Position numbers and translations under genes: made by a program. A stretch of 64,000 nt of DNA, from NCBI GenBank assembly GCA_016183935.1, contig JACPDR010000019.1, positions 88,929 through 152,928 on the forward strand. The letters are read 5' to 3'. This DNA comes from Caulobacterales bacterium. GTDB lineage: Bacteria; Pseudomonadota; Alphaproteobacteria; Caulobacterales; Caulobacteraceae. Shown piece by piece: positions 33,568-41,900 of the stretch (its first letter is position 1; every line of letters begins with the position of its first letter). The notes below the pieces were generated by a model. That model saw only the letters and a program-made list of their open reading frames with translations. It was not told where the DNA came from and ran no database searches.

Positions 33568-34072
33568 AACCCTGACCCTCGACAGGATCGCCACCCCGAC
33601 GGGCGAAGTCCTGCTGGTCGTCGACGCCGACGGCGCCGTGCGCGCGCTCGACTTCGCCGGCTACGAGGACCGCATGAGGCGCCTGCTGCGCCGTCACTGG
33701 GGCGAGGCCGAACTGGTCGAAGGCCGCGCGCCGGGGGCGATCCGCTCGGCGGTCGAGGCCTGGTTCGGCGGCGACCTGACCGCCCTCGACGGCCTGAAGG
33801 TCAGGACCAACGGCACCGACTTCCAGCACGCCGTCTGGGCCGCCCTGCGCGCCATTCCGGCGGGCGAGACGCGCACCTATGGCCAGCTGGCGGCGGCGAT
33901 CGGCTCGCCGAAGGCCGTGCGCGCGGCGGGCCTCGCCAACGGCCAGAACCCCATCGCCGTCATCGTGCCCTGCCACCGGGTGATCGGCGCTGACGGGGCC
34001 CTGACCGGCTACGCCGGCGGGCTCGAACGCAAGCGATGGCTTCTGGCCCACGAGGGCGCGCGGGCGGCCTGA
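33548..34072 (+). CDS. ogt: Methylated-DNA--protein-cysteine methyltransferase (Ogt)
   Basis: A 174-residue O6-alkylguanine-DNA alkyltransferase that transfers alkyl groups from guanine or thymine to its own cysteine. The active site is IAVIVPCHRVIGADGALTGY (PCHRV), preceded by FQHAVWAALRAIPAGETRTY and QLAAAIGSPKAVRAAG, the DNA-binding helix. It overlaps the upstream Ada-type gene by 20 bp in another frame, so they are one transcript: sensor/regulator plus repair enzyme. The loss of the glycosylase core upstream leaves this as the only visible repair activity of the pair. Confidence 0.96.
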   Translation: MRNAQPETLTLDRIATPTGEVLLVVDADGAVRALDFAGYEDRMRRLLRRHWGEAELVEGRAPGAIRSAVEAWFGGDLTALDGLKVRTNGTDFQHAVWAALRAIPAGETRTYGQLAAAIGSPKAVRAAGLANGQNPIAVIVPCHRVIGADGALTGYAGGLERKRWLLAHEGARAA

Positions 34073-34078
34073 GCCGGG

Positions 34079-34624
34079 TCAGCTCCGCGCCAGATCGTTC
34101 CAGTAGCCCGTCCACGCCACCGACTGGGCCGACGAGACGCGTGTCGCCATGCAGATCGTGTAATCCGGCGGCGCGGCGGCTGGCTGGCAATCCCAGCCTT
34201 CGACCCCGTCGGGCTGCTCGCGCACGACGGCGCCGAGGATCATGCCGTCGTCGATGATCAGGGAGACGTCCGACCCCCTGTCCGCCCCGGGCTGCGACCA
34301 CCAGGCGCACATCCGCTCGAACGGCATTCCGTCCATCTCTTCCGACCCGAGGCAGTCGGCCGGACGGAAGCGGGCCAGGACGGCGCGGCCTTGCGCCGTG
34401 TCCGCTTCGAGCCCCGCGGGATGGGCGGCGAGAACGGACAGGATTTCGGCGCGGACACCGTCGGCGTCGGGCGCGGCCTCCGTCCCGGCGGCGGGGGCGG
34501 CGGCGGGCCTGGCCACGGCCGGGGCCTGGGGCGGCTCGACGGGAGCCTGGGGCCGATCGCCTGTCTCTCCGCAGGCCATCAACGCGAGGGGGCCGATCAG
34601 CGGTGCGAGGGTGGGCCAGCGCAT
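34079..34624 (-). CDS. Putative lipoprotein of unknown function
   Basis: A 181-residue protein with a lipobox (LALMACGET, Cys18), a proline/alanine-rich linker (about 25-55) and a globular part with three further cysteines (ADCLG, RMCAWW and DCQPA) plus ICMA. It is probably anchored in the membrane by lipidation and folded in the periplasm. No family is recognised. It ends seven bp from ogt, convergently, and is divergent from nadA with a 133-bp gap. Confidence 0.78.
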   Translation of the reverse strand: MRWPTLAPLIGPLALMACGETGDRPQAPVEPPQAPAVARPAAAPAAGTEAAPDADGVRAEILSVLAAHPAGLEADTAQGRAVLARFRPADCLGSEEMDGMPFERMCAWWSQPGADRGSDVSLIIDDGMILGAVVREQPDGVEGWDCQPAAAPPDYTICMATRVSSAQSVAWTGYWNDLARS

Positions 34625-34715
34625 GACGTCGTCCTCCTGTGGCGCCCTGAGTCAATCCGCGACGGCCGTCCGGGTTGCGCTTGTGTTTTTCCCACGCGCG
34701 ACTACATTCATTCCG

Positions 34716-34740
34716 ACTTATGCTAATTTTGAGCATAAGT
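34716..34740. promoter_or_regulatory. Perfect inverted-repeat operator before nadA
   Basis: ACTTATGCT (34716-34724), seven bases, AGCATAAGT (34732-34740). A promoter TTGTGT-N16-TACATT (34681-34708) ends just upstream, so a bound repressor would block transcription start. From memory the motif resembles the NadQ-type operator of alphaproteobacterial NAD genes; that assignment is tentative. Confidence 0.7.
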
Positions 34741-34757
34741 GCCGCGAGGAGGCGGAT

Positions 34758-35837
34758 ATGGCTGACGGCGCGTTCGGATTGTCAAAGGAACTGGAGCGGG
34801 CGACCGCCCCGGTCTGGGCCAAGGTCAAGGACCACGTCACGCCCATCGAGTGGCCGGCCCAGGCCGCGCTGATCCATGAGATCAACCAACTGAAGCGCGA
34901 GCGTGACGCGGTCATCCTGGCGCACAACTACATGACGCCGGAAATCTTCCACGGCGTCGGCGACTACGTCGGCGACAGCCTCGGGCTGGCGAAGGAGGCG
35001 GCGAAGTCGAAGGCGAAGGTGATCGTCCAGGCGGGCGTGCACTTCATGGCCGCGACCTCGAAGATCGTGTCGCCCGAAAAGACCGTGCTGATCCCCGACC
35101 TGCGCGCCGGCTGTTCGCTGGCCGCCTCGATCACCGGCGCGGACGTGCGGCTGATCAAGCAGCGCTATCCGGGCCTGCCGGTGGTCACCTACGTCAACAC
35201 CACGGCCGACGTGAAGGCCGAGACCGACATCTGCTGCACCAGCGCCAACGCCGTGCAGGTGGTCGAATGGGCGGCGCGGGAGTGGGGCGTCGACCGTGTC
35301 ATCCTGATCCCGGACGAATACCTGGCCCGCAACGTGGCGGCTCAGACCACCGTCGGCATCATCGCCTGGAAGGGTCGCTGCGAGGTGCATGAGCGCTTCA
35401 CCGCCCAGGACATCGCCGACATGCGCGCGGCCTATCCGGGCGCGGAAATCCTCGCCCACCCCGAATGCCCGGAGGATGTGCTGGCGGCGGCCGACTTCGC
35501 GGGCTCGACGGCCGCGATGATCGACCATGTCACGGCCCGCAAGCCGAAGCAGGTGGTGATGATCACCGAATGCTCGATGGCCTCCAACGTCGCGGGCGAC
35601 CTGCCCGGCGTGCAGTTCATCGGCCCCTGCAACCTGTGCCCGCACATGAAGCGGATCACGCTGGAGAACATCCGGGACTGCCTCGTCAACATGCAGTTCG
35701 AGGTGACGGTGCCGGAAGAGATCGCCGAACGCGCGCGGCTGGCGGTGCAGCGGATGGTCGACCTGCCGCCGCCGGCGATCCCGGCCCGCTACGATCTGGT
35801 CAAGGCGCGCCACCATGTGGCGGTGGAGCTGATCTGA
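34758..35837 (+). CDS. nadA: Quinolinate synthase NadA
   Basis: A 359-residue quinolinate synthase, condensing iminoaspartate (from NadB) with dihydroxyacetone phosphate; it needs a 4Fe-4S cluster. Conserved regions: [48 protein letters not shown] and [19 protein letters not shown]; the three cluster cysteines are in the RAGCSL, ECSM and CNLC regions. ATG 34758 has GAGGAGG upstream. Its stop overlaps the next start as TGATG, and this junction sequence is duplicated 290 bp downstream. Confidence 0.97.
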   Translation: MADGAFGLSKELERATAPVWAKVKDHVTPIEWPAQAALIHEINQLKRERDAVILAHNYMTPEIFHGVGDYVGDSLGLAKEAAKSKAKVIVQAGVHFMAATSKIVSPEKTVLIPDLRAGCSLAASITGADVRLIKQRYPGLPVVTYVNTTADVKAETDICCTSANAVQVVEWAAREWGVDRVILIPDEYLARNVAAQTTVGIIAWKGRCEVHERFTAQDIADMRAAYPGAEILAHPECPEDVLAAADFAGSTAAMIDHVTARKPKQVVMITECSMASNVAGDLPGVQFIGPCNLCPHMKRITLENIRDCLVNMQFEVTVPEEIAERARLAVQRMVDLPPPAIPARYDLVKARHHVAVELI

Positions 35838-36130
35838 TGCTGAACAAGGGGCAGGTCTGGCGGCAGATCGCCGCCCGGCTGAAGCCGGGAGCTGTGGTCC
35901 GGACGTGGTCTGACCGAGATGGCCTGGGACCGGAGTTCAGGATCGACCTGATCACCGATTCCGCTGTGCTAATCACGCCTCTTTCAACAGGCAAGCAACG
36001 GCGCCTTGTGCAGGGGTCGTTCGATGAAGTGGTGGACTACCGGAATTCAGGCAGCGCGAGATCGGGCCTGCTCACCCGAAACTCATCCTATTCGCTGGGC
36101 GTCTTGAAGCATTTGGAGCTGATCTGATGC
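35824..36130. repeat. 17-bp direct repeats bracketing a 290-bp coding cassette in nadA operon
   Basis: TGGAGCTGATCTGATGC occurs at 35824-35840 and again at 36114-36130, 290 bp apart. Each copy contains a TGATG stop-start overlap. The first joins nadA to the small gene 35837-36127; the second joins that gene to the mini-ORF at 36127. Removing one repeat plus the cassette would restore nadA directly coupled to the mini-ORF. Confidence 0.9.
35837..36127 (+). CDS. Small unknown protein inserted in the nad operon
   Basis: A 96-residue protein of no recognised family. The sequence is polar with a likely beta-rich first half (FRIDLITDSAVLITPLSTGK) and a C-terminal helix-turn segment, LLTRNSSYSLGVLKHL, of a type I associate with small phage or mobile-element proteins. 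Hand count of the unique part gives about 61% G+C, with less third-position bias than its neighbours. ATG 35837 overlaps the nadA stop, and its own stop overlaps the next ATG. It is bounded by 17-bp direct repeats, so it looks like a late insertion that kept translational coupling. Function unknown. Confidence 0.75.
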   Translation: MLNKGQVWRQIAARLKPGAVVRTWSDRDGLGPEFRIDLITDSAVLITPLSTGKQRRLVQGSFDEVVDYRNSGSARSGLLTRNSSYSLGVLKHLELI

Positions 36131-36240
36131 ACTACGTTCCGCCCGTCCGCGCCGTCGCCACGGTCGACCGGAAGACCCTGCGGCTTCTCGCCGTCCTGGC
36201 CTTGTGGCTCAGGTCGGAAAAGGCCACCTCACGGGCATGA
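36127..36240 (+). CDS. 37-residue mini-ORF coupled to the M50 protease
   Basis: MHYVPPVRAVATVDRKTLRL followed by a hydrophobic LAVLALWL segment and a short basic tail. The ATG overlaps the previous stop (TGATG) and the stop overlaps the next ATG (ATGA). It has one weak membrane-like segment. It may be a real small membrane protein or merely a coupling leader for the protease; the tight overlaps on both sides are the main evidence. Confidence 0.5.
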   Translation: MHYVPPVRAVATVDRKTLRLLAVLALWLRSEKATSRA

Positions 36241-37094
36241 CCGAAACCAACGCCCCCCGCCCGCCGGGTCCCTGGGACCCGCGCCCCGAGGACGTCGCCA
36301 CGGCCGCGGCCCCGACCGCCGCCGATCCCGTCCGCGCCGCCGAACCGCCGCTGGACAAGGGTCAGAACCCGGTCTGGGCCGTCCTCTCGACGCTGCTTCT
36401 GGGCGGCTTCATCTGGTTCGTGTCGGGGAGCTGGGTGATCGCCGTCGCCGCGATCTGGGGCCTGCTGGTGCACGAATACGGCCACGTGCTGGCCATGAAC
36501 CGTCTCGGCATGGGCCCGGCGAAGATCTACATCATCCCGTTCCTCGGCGGTGTGGCCAAGAGCCAGCGCCTGCCGCAGAGCGAATGGCACGGCGTGCTCG
36601 TCTCCCTGGCCGGTCCGGCGTTCGGCCTGCTGGCGGCCATTCCGTTCTTCGCCCTGTTCGTCGGCACGGGGCAGGGGCTGTGGCTCCTCGGAGCCGCGGT
36701 CATCGCCCTGATCAACCTGGTCAACCTCGCTCCGGCGCCGCCGCTCGACGGCTCCAAGGCGCTTGGGCCGGTGTTGGCGCACATTCACCCGATGCTTGAG
36801 CGCCTGGCCATGATCGCCATGGGCGTACTGGTGGTCTGGTGGGGCTTCACCACCGGACGGTGGGTTCTCGCCGCCTTCCTGGCGATCGCCCTGATCGGCC
36901 ATCTGCGACGCGGCGCATGGCGTCCCGACGGCCGGCCGCTCAGCCGGCGCGAGTCCGTGTTCAGCGTGGGCCTGTTCCTGACCACCGCGGCCGCCTGCGC
37001 GGGGGTCGGCGTCGCCGCCCTGATGCCGCTGGCGGAAGGCTCCCTGCCCAACGCCATGACCATCGCGGGCAGTTATCTGGGTATCGGCCGTTGA
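36237..37094 (+). CDS. Site-2-protease-like M50 membrane metallopeptidase
   Basis: A 285-residue membrane protein with the zinc motif HEYGH (residues about 82-86; GLLVHEYGHVLAMNRLG) in the first membrane helix region and the second metal motif near APAPPLDGSKAL (the NxxPxxPLDG block). About six hydrophobic helices. No PDZ domain. Such proteins cut membrane-bound substrates in regulated proteolysis, but this short subgroup has no known substrate. ATG 36237 overlaps the mini-ORF stop; an in-frame GTG at 36204 is possible. Its stop overlaps nadB (TTGA), embedding it firmly in the nad operon. Confidence 0.92.
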   Translation: MTETNAPRPPGPWDPRPEDVATAAAPTAADPVRAAEPPLDKGQNPVWAVLSTLLLGGFIWFVSGSWVIAVAAIWGLLVHEYGHVLAMNRLGMGPAKIYIIPFLGGVAKSQRLPQSEWHGVLVSLAGPAFGLLAAIPFFALFVGTGQGLWLLGAAVIALINLVNLAPAPPLDGSKALGPVLAHIHPMLERLAMIAMGVLVVWWGFTTGRWVLAAFLAIALIGHLRRGAWRPDGRPLSRRESVFSVGLFLTTAAACAGVGVAALMPLAEGSLPNAMTIAGSYLGIGR

Positions 37095-38593
37095 GCCGGA
37101 TCGACCATGACGGCCCGCTGATCATCGGCGGCGGATTGGCGGGGCTTTCGGCCGCGGTGGAAGCCGCGCCGCGCAAGGTCCTCCTGGTCACCCCGGCCCC
37201 GCTGCTGCAGGCCTGCTCCTCGGCCTGGGCCCAGGGCGGCGTCGCCGCGGCCCTGTCGGAGACGGACGCCCCGGCGCTCCACGCCGCCGACACCCAGGCC
37301 GCCGGCGCGGGCCTGGTCGAGGCCGAGGCCACGCGCCTGCTGACCGCCGACGGCCGCGCCACGGTGGAGTGGCTGGCCTCGCTGGGCGCGCCGTTCGATC
37401 GCGACGCCGCCGGCGGGTTCGCCGTCAGCCTTGAGGCGGCCCATTCGCGGGCGCGGGTGGCGCGGGTCGGCGGCGACGGCGCCGGTCGCGCGATCCTGTC
37501 GGCGCTGGTCGCAGCTGCGCGCGCCGCCCCTCACATCGAGGTCTGGGAGGACGGTCGCCTGCGCGGCCTGATCCAGGACGCGGCAGGCCGCGTCCGCGGC
37601 GCCCTGATCGAACGCGACGGACGGCTGGTCGAGGTGCTCGCGCCGGCGGTGGTGCTGGCGACCGGTGGCGCCGGCGGCCTCTATGCGCAGACCACCACTC
37701 CGGCCTCGCTGCTGGGGGAGGGGATGGCGCTGGCCTATCGGGCCGGGGCGGAGATCCTCGACCCCGAATTCGTGCAGTTCCACCCCACCGCGATCGACGT
37801 CGGTCTCGACCCGATGCCGCTGGCCACAGAGGCGCTGCGGGGCGAGGGCGCGCGGCTGATCGACGGCAAAGGGCGCTTCCTGCTGGGCGAGGCCGACGAC
37901 GCCGACCTGCAGTCCCGCGATGTCGTGGCCCGGGCGGTGCACGCCGCGCGGGCCGACGGGCGGGGCGCCTACCTCGACGCCCGTACGGCCATCGGCCCGG
38001 CTTTCAAGCACGATTTCCCGGCCGTCTTCGCCGCCTGCATGCGGGCCGGGCTGGACCCGCGGGAGTCGCCGATCCCGGTGGCGGCCGCGGCCCACTATCA
38101 CATGGGCGGGATCGCCGCCGGGCCGGACGGCCGCACTACCCTGCCGGGGCTGTTCGCCGTCGGCGAGTGCGCCGCCACCGGCGTGCACGGCGCGAACCGG
38201 CTGGCGTCCAACTCCCTGCTCGAGGCCGCCGCCTTCGGACGGCGCACGGGCCGGGCGGCCGCGCAGGCGCGGTCCCTTCAGGGGCCGACCCTCGCCGTCC
38301 GTCCGTCCGTCGACCTGTCGCCGGCCGACCTTGCGACCCTGCGCCGGACCATGAGCGACGAGGCGGGCGTGGTGCGCGACGCCCAGGGCCTGACCCAGGC
38401 CGTCGCCGTGCTGGACCGGCTGGAGGCGCGGACCCCGGGCGCGTCGCCCCTGGTCGCCGCCCGGCTGATCGTCGAGGCCGCGCTGGCGCGTCGCGAAAGC
38501 CGGGGCGGCCACTACCGCACGGACTTCCCCGCCGCCGCGCCGGAGGCCCGGCATACCCGGCTGCGGGTCCGAACCCCGGCCATGGCCGAATGA
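37091..38593 (+). CDS. nadB: L-aspartate oxidase NadB
   Basis: A 500-residue flavoprotein that oxidises L-aspartate to iminoaspartate for NadA. FAD motif GGGLAGLSAAVEAA near residue 15, SSAWAQGGVAAAL, EFVQFHPTAIDV, the active-site region AAAAHYHMGGIAAGPDGRTT and GVHGANRLASNSLLEAAAFG at the flavin end. The C-terminal helical domain is shorter than in E. coli (540 residues). The start is TTG 37091, overlapping the M50 stop as TTGA; no ATG or GTG precedes the FAD motif in frame. It is followed by nadC with an ATGA overlap. Confidence 0.96.
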   Translation: MSRIDHDGPLIIGGGLAGLSAAVEAAPRKVLLVTPAPLLQACSSAWAQGGVAAALSETDAPALHAADTQAAGAGLVEAEATRLLTADGRATVEWLASLGAPFDRDAAGGFAVSLEAAHSRARVARVGGDGAGRAILSALVAAARAAPHIEVWEDGRLRGLIQDAAGRVRGALIERDGRLVEVLAPAVVLATGGAGGLYAQTTTPASLLGEGMALAYRAGAEILDPEFVQFHPTAIDVGLDPMPLATEALRGEGARLIDGKGRFLLGEADDADLQSRDVVARAVHAARADGRGAYLDARTAIGPAFKHDFPAVFAACMRAGLDPRESPIPVAAAAHYHMGGIAAGPDGRTTLPGLFAVGECAATGVHGANRLASNSLLEAAAFGRRTGRAAAQARSLQGPTLAVRPSVDLSPADLATLRRTMSDEAGVVRDAQGLTQAVAVLDRLEARTPGASPLVAARLIVEAALARRESRGGHYRTDFPAAAPEARHTRLRVRTPAMAE

Positions 38594-39462
38594 ACGAGGC
38601 GAGAATGATCCGGCGACTGCCCGACCTGCTGATCGAACCGGTGGTGCGCAGGGCGCTGGCCGAGGACCTCGGCCGGGCCGGCGACATCACGGCGCAGGCC
38701 TGCATTCCCGAGGGCGCGCGCATGCGGGCGGTGTTCGCGGCGCGCCGGCCGGGCGTGCTGGCGGGGATCGATTGCGTCCGGCTCAGCCTGCTGGCCCTCG
38801 ATCCTTCGGCGACGCTCAACCCGCGACTGGGCGACGGCGACGCCTTCGAGGCCGGCGCGGTGCTGGTCGAGGCGGAGGCCGACGCGCGGGCCTTCCTCGC
38901 CGCCGAGCGGACGGCGCTGAACCTGCTCGGCCGGCTGTGCGGCGTCGCCACCCTGACCCGGGCCTATGTCGAGGCGGTCGCCGGCACGCGCGCGCGCATC
39001 GCCGACACCCGCAAGACCACCCCCGGCCTGCGCGCGCTGGAGAAGCACGCGGTGGTCTGCGGCGGCGGGGTCAACCACCGCTTCGGGCTCGATGACGCCA
39101 TCCTGATCAAGGACAACCACGTGGCCCTATGCGGCGGCGTCGGCGAGGCCATCCGTCGCGCGCGCGCGGCCGCGGGCCATCTGGTCAGGCTGGAGATCGA
39201 GGTCGACGGGCTGGACCAGTTCGACGAGGCGCTGACCGAGGGGCCCGATGTCGTGATGCTGGACAATTTCACACCGGAGATGCTGCGCGAGGCGGTGGCG
39301 CGGGCCGGGGCCTCGCCCTTCGGCCGTCCGGTGCTGGAGGCGTCGGGCGGCGTGAACCTGCAGACCGTGCGGGCGATCGCCGAAGCCGGCGTCGACGTGA
39401 TCTCCGTCGGCGCCCTGACCCATTCCGCGCCGGCGCTGGACGTGGGTCTGGACGTCGTCTGA
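38590..39462 (+). CDS. nadC: Nicotinate-nucleotide pyrophosphorylase NadC
   Basis: A 290-residue quinolinate phosphoribosyltransferase, converting quinolinate and PRPP to nicotinic acid mononucleotide. Conserved motifs: ADTRKTTPGLRALEKHAVVC, GGGVNHRFGLDDAILIKDNH, LEIEVDGLDQFDEAL, VVMLDNFTPEMLREAV and LEASGGVNLQTVRAIAEAGV. ATG 38590 overlaps the nadB stop. It completes the nadA-nadB-nadC set for de novo NAD synthesis from aspartate. Confidence 0.97.
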   Translation: MNEARMIRRLPDLLIEPVVRRALAEDLGRAGDITAQACIPEGARMRAVFAARRPGVLAGIDCVRLSLLALDPSATLNPRLGDGDAFEAGAVLVEAEADARAFLAAERTALNLLGRLCGVATLTRAYVEAVAGTRARIADTRKTTPGLRALEKHAVVCGGGVNHRFGLDDAILIKDNHVALCGGVGEAIRRARAAAGHLVRLEIEVDGLDQFDEALTEGPDVVMLDNFTPEMLREAVARAGASPFGRPVLEASGGVNLQTVRAIAEAGVDVISVGALTHSAPALDVGLDVV

Positions 39463-39537
39463 GCGGGAAAGACCGAACGCCGCTACGGAACAGGCGACCC
39501 CCGCGACGGGTTTGACCGGGCACGGAAGGAGATTTCC

Positions 39538-39753
39538 ATGACCCATCGACCCAAGGTTCCGAAAGAGCAGCGCAGCTTCGGCGACCACGGCGCCCGCTCC
39601 GTCAAGGAAGCCATGAGCGCGGACCGCCGCGACCTGTCGACCGGCGCCCAGTCGGCCCAGCCCGGCGACGCCGACGTCAACCTCGACACCCAGGGCCGGT
39701 TCGGCAACCTGCGCCAGAACCTGACCACTCAATGGAAGGTGCAGGACCGCTGA
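39538..39753 (+). CDS. Small hydrophilic protein of unknown function
   Basis: A 71-residue charged protein (PKVPKEQRSFGDHGARSVKE and a C-terminal GRFGNLRQNLTTQWKVQDR). It has no hydrophobic segments and looks intrinsically disordered, of a kind often found in stress-induced alphaproteobacterial genes. GGAAGGAG lies upstream of ATG 39538. It is followed two bp later by another small hydrophilic gene; the two probably form an operon. Confidence 0.8.
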   Translation: MTHRPKVPKEQRSFGDHGARSVKEAMSADRRDLSTGAQSAQPGDADVNLDTQGRFGNLRQNLTTQWKVQDR

Positions 39754-39755
39754 TC

Positions 39756-39986
39756 ATGGCCGACAACAACCCCCACACCCCCGAACCGGTCGACAAGAAG
39801 CGCTGGGGCGGGCCCGGCTCCAGCCACCAGAACGCCGACCGGGAACCACCGACTTTCGAGGATCCGCGCGAGGGCGGCCCCACCAATCCCCGCAACAGCA
39901 AGGTTTCGGGCGGTGGCGGCGAACGCGACCTGAAGCATAGTCACGACGACGCTCATCGGTCGTCGAAGGGCCACCGGGACGCCTGA
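39756..39986 (+). CDS. Small hydrophilic, probably disordered protein
   Basis: A 76-residue protein rich in Asn, Pro, Gly, Asp, His and Arg (ADNNPHTPEPVDKKRWGGPG; LKHSHDDAHRSSKGHRDA). The histidine-rich end could bind metal. ATG 39756 lies two bp after the preceding stop; an in-frame ATG at 39732 inside the previous gene is less likely. Unknown family. It ends four bp from the convergent SleB-type gene. Confidence 0.78.
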   Translation: MADNNPHTPEPVDKKRWGGPGSSHQNADREPPTFEDPREGGPTNPRNSKVSGGGGERDLKHSHDDAHRSSKGHRDA

Positions 39987-39990
39987 CGCC

Positions 39991-41109
39991 TCAGGCGGTC
40001 GGGATTGCGGCGGCGGGGGCCGGGGCGGCCGGAGCGCTGGCGACGGCGGGAGCCGCCACCGTGACCGTCGGCGCCGCCTTGGGCGCGGGCGGCGCGACCG
40101 GGGCGGCGGGCTCTGCGGACGCGGGGGCCGCGCGGCCTTCCTGAGCCAGCAGCAGGGTGTAGGCCACGGCGCCGGCGTCCCGGACCGCATTGGTCGGGTC
40201 CAGACTGGCCTGGATCAGGCGCGGCGCATCGGCGTCGGTCGAAGGCCGGGCGGCGTAGGTGAAGGCCGCGCCCGAGCCGGAGCGTCCGCCGAAGCGGTAG
40301 AACAGGTGGTCGCCGACCTGGCTGACCCGGACCAGCGTGTTGCGCCAGCGCGGTGAGACGCCGGTGGTGTGGAAATGGGTGGCGTTGCCGACGCCGGCGT
40401 AGACGGTCCCGGACAGGGCGGCCGAGGCGATGTCGCGGGCCCGGTTCCAGGCCGCGGTGTTGACGCGTCCGCGCATCGAGCCGTCGCAGGTGAAGCTGAA
40501 CTGGCAGCCGGTGCGGCGTCCGGCGCCCTGAAACACCACGCCGCAGACGCTGTTGGGGAAGGCCCGGTGGCGAACCCGGTTCAGCACCACCTGGGCCACC
40601 GCCTTCATGCCCTCGCGGCCTTCGCCGCGGGCTTCGTAGTAGGCGGCCTGGGTCAGGCATTCGAGATCGCGCGAGGCGTCCAGCGCGCCGCCGAGCCGGA
40701 ACGGCTGGGCCGGCAGCGGGCCCGTCAGGCTGACGCGGCGCAGGCCGGCTTCGACGGACTGGCCGCGCAGTTGCTCCAGCCTGGCGGTCAGAAGTTCCGC
40801 CTGCCGGTCGCGCTGGGCCGAGCCCGCGACGGTATAGGGGTCATGACGCCGGGCGATGGCCAGGGCGCTTTCGTCCAGACCGCCGGCCGCGGCGGCCAGC
40901 GCCTCTTCGGTGAATCCGGCGGCGGTGGCGCTCTCGATTCGCTCGGCTTGGGCCCGCACGGTCGTCGCCTTCGCCGCCGCGCCGCCCAGATAGGCGCAGC
41001 CGATCGCCAGCCCCACCATCGCGCCCAACGTCGCCGCCGCCGCGCCGGGCCGGATTACGGCCTTGCGCTCGGCAGGGGAGGTCGCACGCGAATGCGAGGG
41101 GTTAGGCAA
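39991..41109 (-). CDS. SleB-type cell wall hydrolase (copy 1)
   Basis: A protein of about 372 residues, with an N-terminal membrane/signal segment (GAMVGLAIGCAYLGGAAAK) and a hydrolase_2/SleB domain: ECLTQAAYYEARGEGREGMK with the catalytic Glu region, AVAQVVLNRVRHRAFPNSVC, GCQFSFTCDG and NATHFHTTGV. Such enzymes are lytic transglycosylase-like peptidoglycan hydrolases. The tail is Ala/Pro-rich (over 50 residues). A paralogue lies at 47096. The start is uncertain: TTG 41109 is chosen for its position before the membrane segment with AGGA upstream; the frame stays open to 41280. Confidence 0.88.
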   Translation of the reverse strand: MPNPSHSRATSPAERKAVIRPGAAAATLGAMVGLAIGCAYLGGAAAKATTVRAQAERIESATAAGFTEEALAAAAGGLDESALAIARRHDPYTVAGSAQRDRQAELLTARLEQLRGQSVEAGLRRVSLTGPLPAQPFRLGGALDASRDLECLTQAAYYEARGEGREGMKAVAQVVLNRVRHRAFPNSVCGVVFQGAGRRTGCQFSFTCDGSMRGRVNTAAWNRARDIASAALSGTVYAGVGNATHFHTTGVSPRWRNTLVRVSQVGDHLFYRFGGRSGSGAAFTYAARPSTDADAPRLIQASLDPTNAVRDAGAVAYTLLLAQEGRAAPASAEPAAPVAPPAPKAAPTVTVAAPAVASAPAAPAPAAAIPTA

Positions 41110-41553
41110 GGGCTCAATCCTGTTCAGCAGGGCGCAGCGCCGCCCCCGGGTAGTCTCGCGGCGGGGGCGACGCTTCAGTCGCGGCCCGGCTGCGGTAGAT
41201 CGGCGGTCGGCGAAATGGGCCAGCCGTCGAGGACGCGCCTTAAGCCAGCCATTTATGGCCGCAATGTGGTTGATTCGCAAGATTACCGGTCATTCCAACA
41301 CAGTTTGTCATCTTGCAGGTAGATATTGGTTAATGTGCTTTTAAATTCAGAAAGTGAGCAAAGCTACTACGACCAATGCTGTATTTGATGACCATAATTT
41401 GACCTCGTCAGGCTTCCGGGCCGCCTTGCAGGATTGAGGTCCGCCAGAAATATTGTCTTTGCGGCGACGGGAACCGTGACGGTTGCTTGAGGAGCGTGAC
41501 CCGGAACACCTTGGCCGTGGCGGCGTTCTGGCTGAACTCACAGGAGCCTCCCC
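41110..41553. other. AT-rich gap between SleB copy 1 and the glycine-zipper lipoprotein
   Basis: If SleB starts at 41109 this 444-bp gap carries no gene. Positions about 41250-41420 are markedly AT-rich for this genome (for example GGTTAATGTGCTTTTAAATT near 41332) and probably hold divergent promoters. No known regulator motif was identified with confidence. Confidence 0.5.
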
Positions 41554-41739
41554 ATGAAACGTATCGTCCTGATCCTCGCCTCGAGCCTCGCCGCCGCCAG
41601 CGTGGCGGCCTGCGGCCAGACCATTGAACAGAAGGCCGCCACCGGCGCTGTCGCGGGGGCCCTCGTGGCCGGTCCGGTCGGCGCCGCCGTGGGCGGTGCG
41701 GCGGGCGCGGCCGTCGGCCAGGCCCAGAAGCCGAACTGA
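41554..41739 (+). CDS. Glycine-zipper lipoprotein
   Basis: A 61-residue lipoprotein: signal with lipobox AASVAACGQ (Cys20), then EQKAATGAVAGALVAGPVGA and AVGGAAGAAVGQA, a glycine-zipper helix hairpin as in small outer-membrane lipoproteins. It has a good AGGAG ribosome site. It probably inserts in the outer membrane; role unknown. A strong hairpin terminator follows. Confidence 0.88.
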   Translation: MKRIVLILASSLAAASVAACGQTIEQKAATGAVAGALVAGPVGAAVGGAAGAAVGQAQKPN

Positions 41740-41756
41740 CACAGGTGTGAACCCGA

Positions 41757-41795
41757 TTGCGGGGCGGAGCGTGATCTCCGCCTCGCAACCTTGAT
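41757..41795 (+). terminator. Terminator after the glycine-zipper lipoprotein
   Basis: TTGCGGGGCGGAG (41757-41769) pairs with CTCCGCCTCGCAA (41776-41788), 13 bp with one G-U pair and a six-base loop, followed by CCTTGATTT. It lies 17 bp after the stop. Confidence 0.75.
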
Positions 41796-41900
41796 TTCCG
41801 TCCCCATATGGGCTTAGCCCACCCGGCGTTGGCTGAGCGCCGCTCGCCCCGCGCCGTTTGCGCCTCCGACAAACAATCAAGGACATCGACGACCGCTCGC

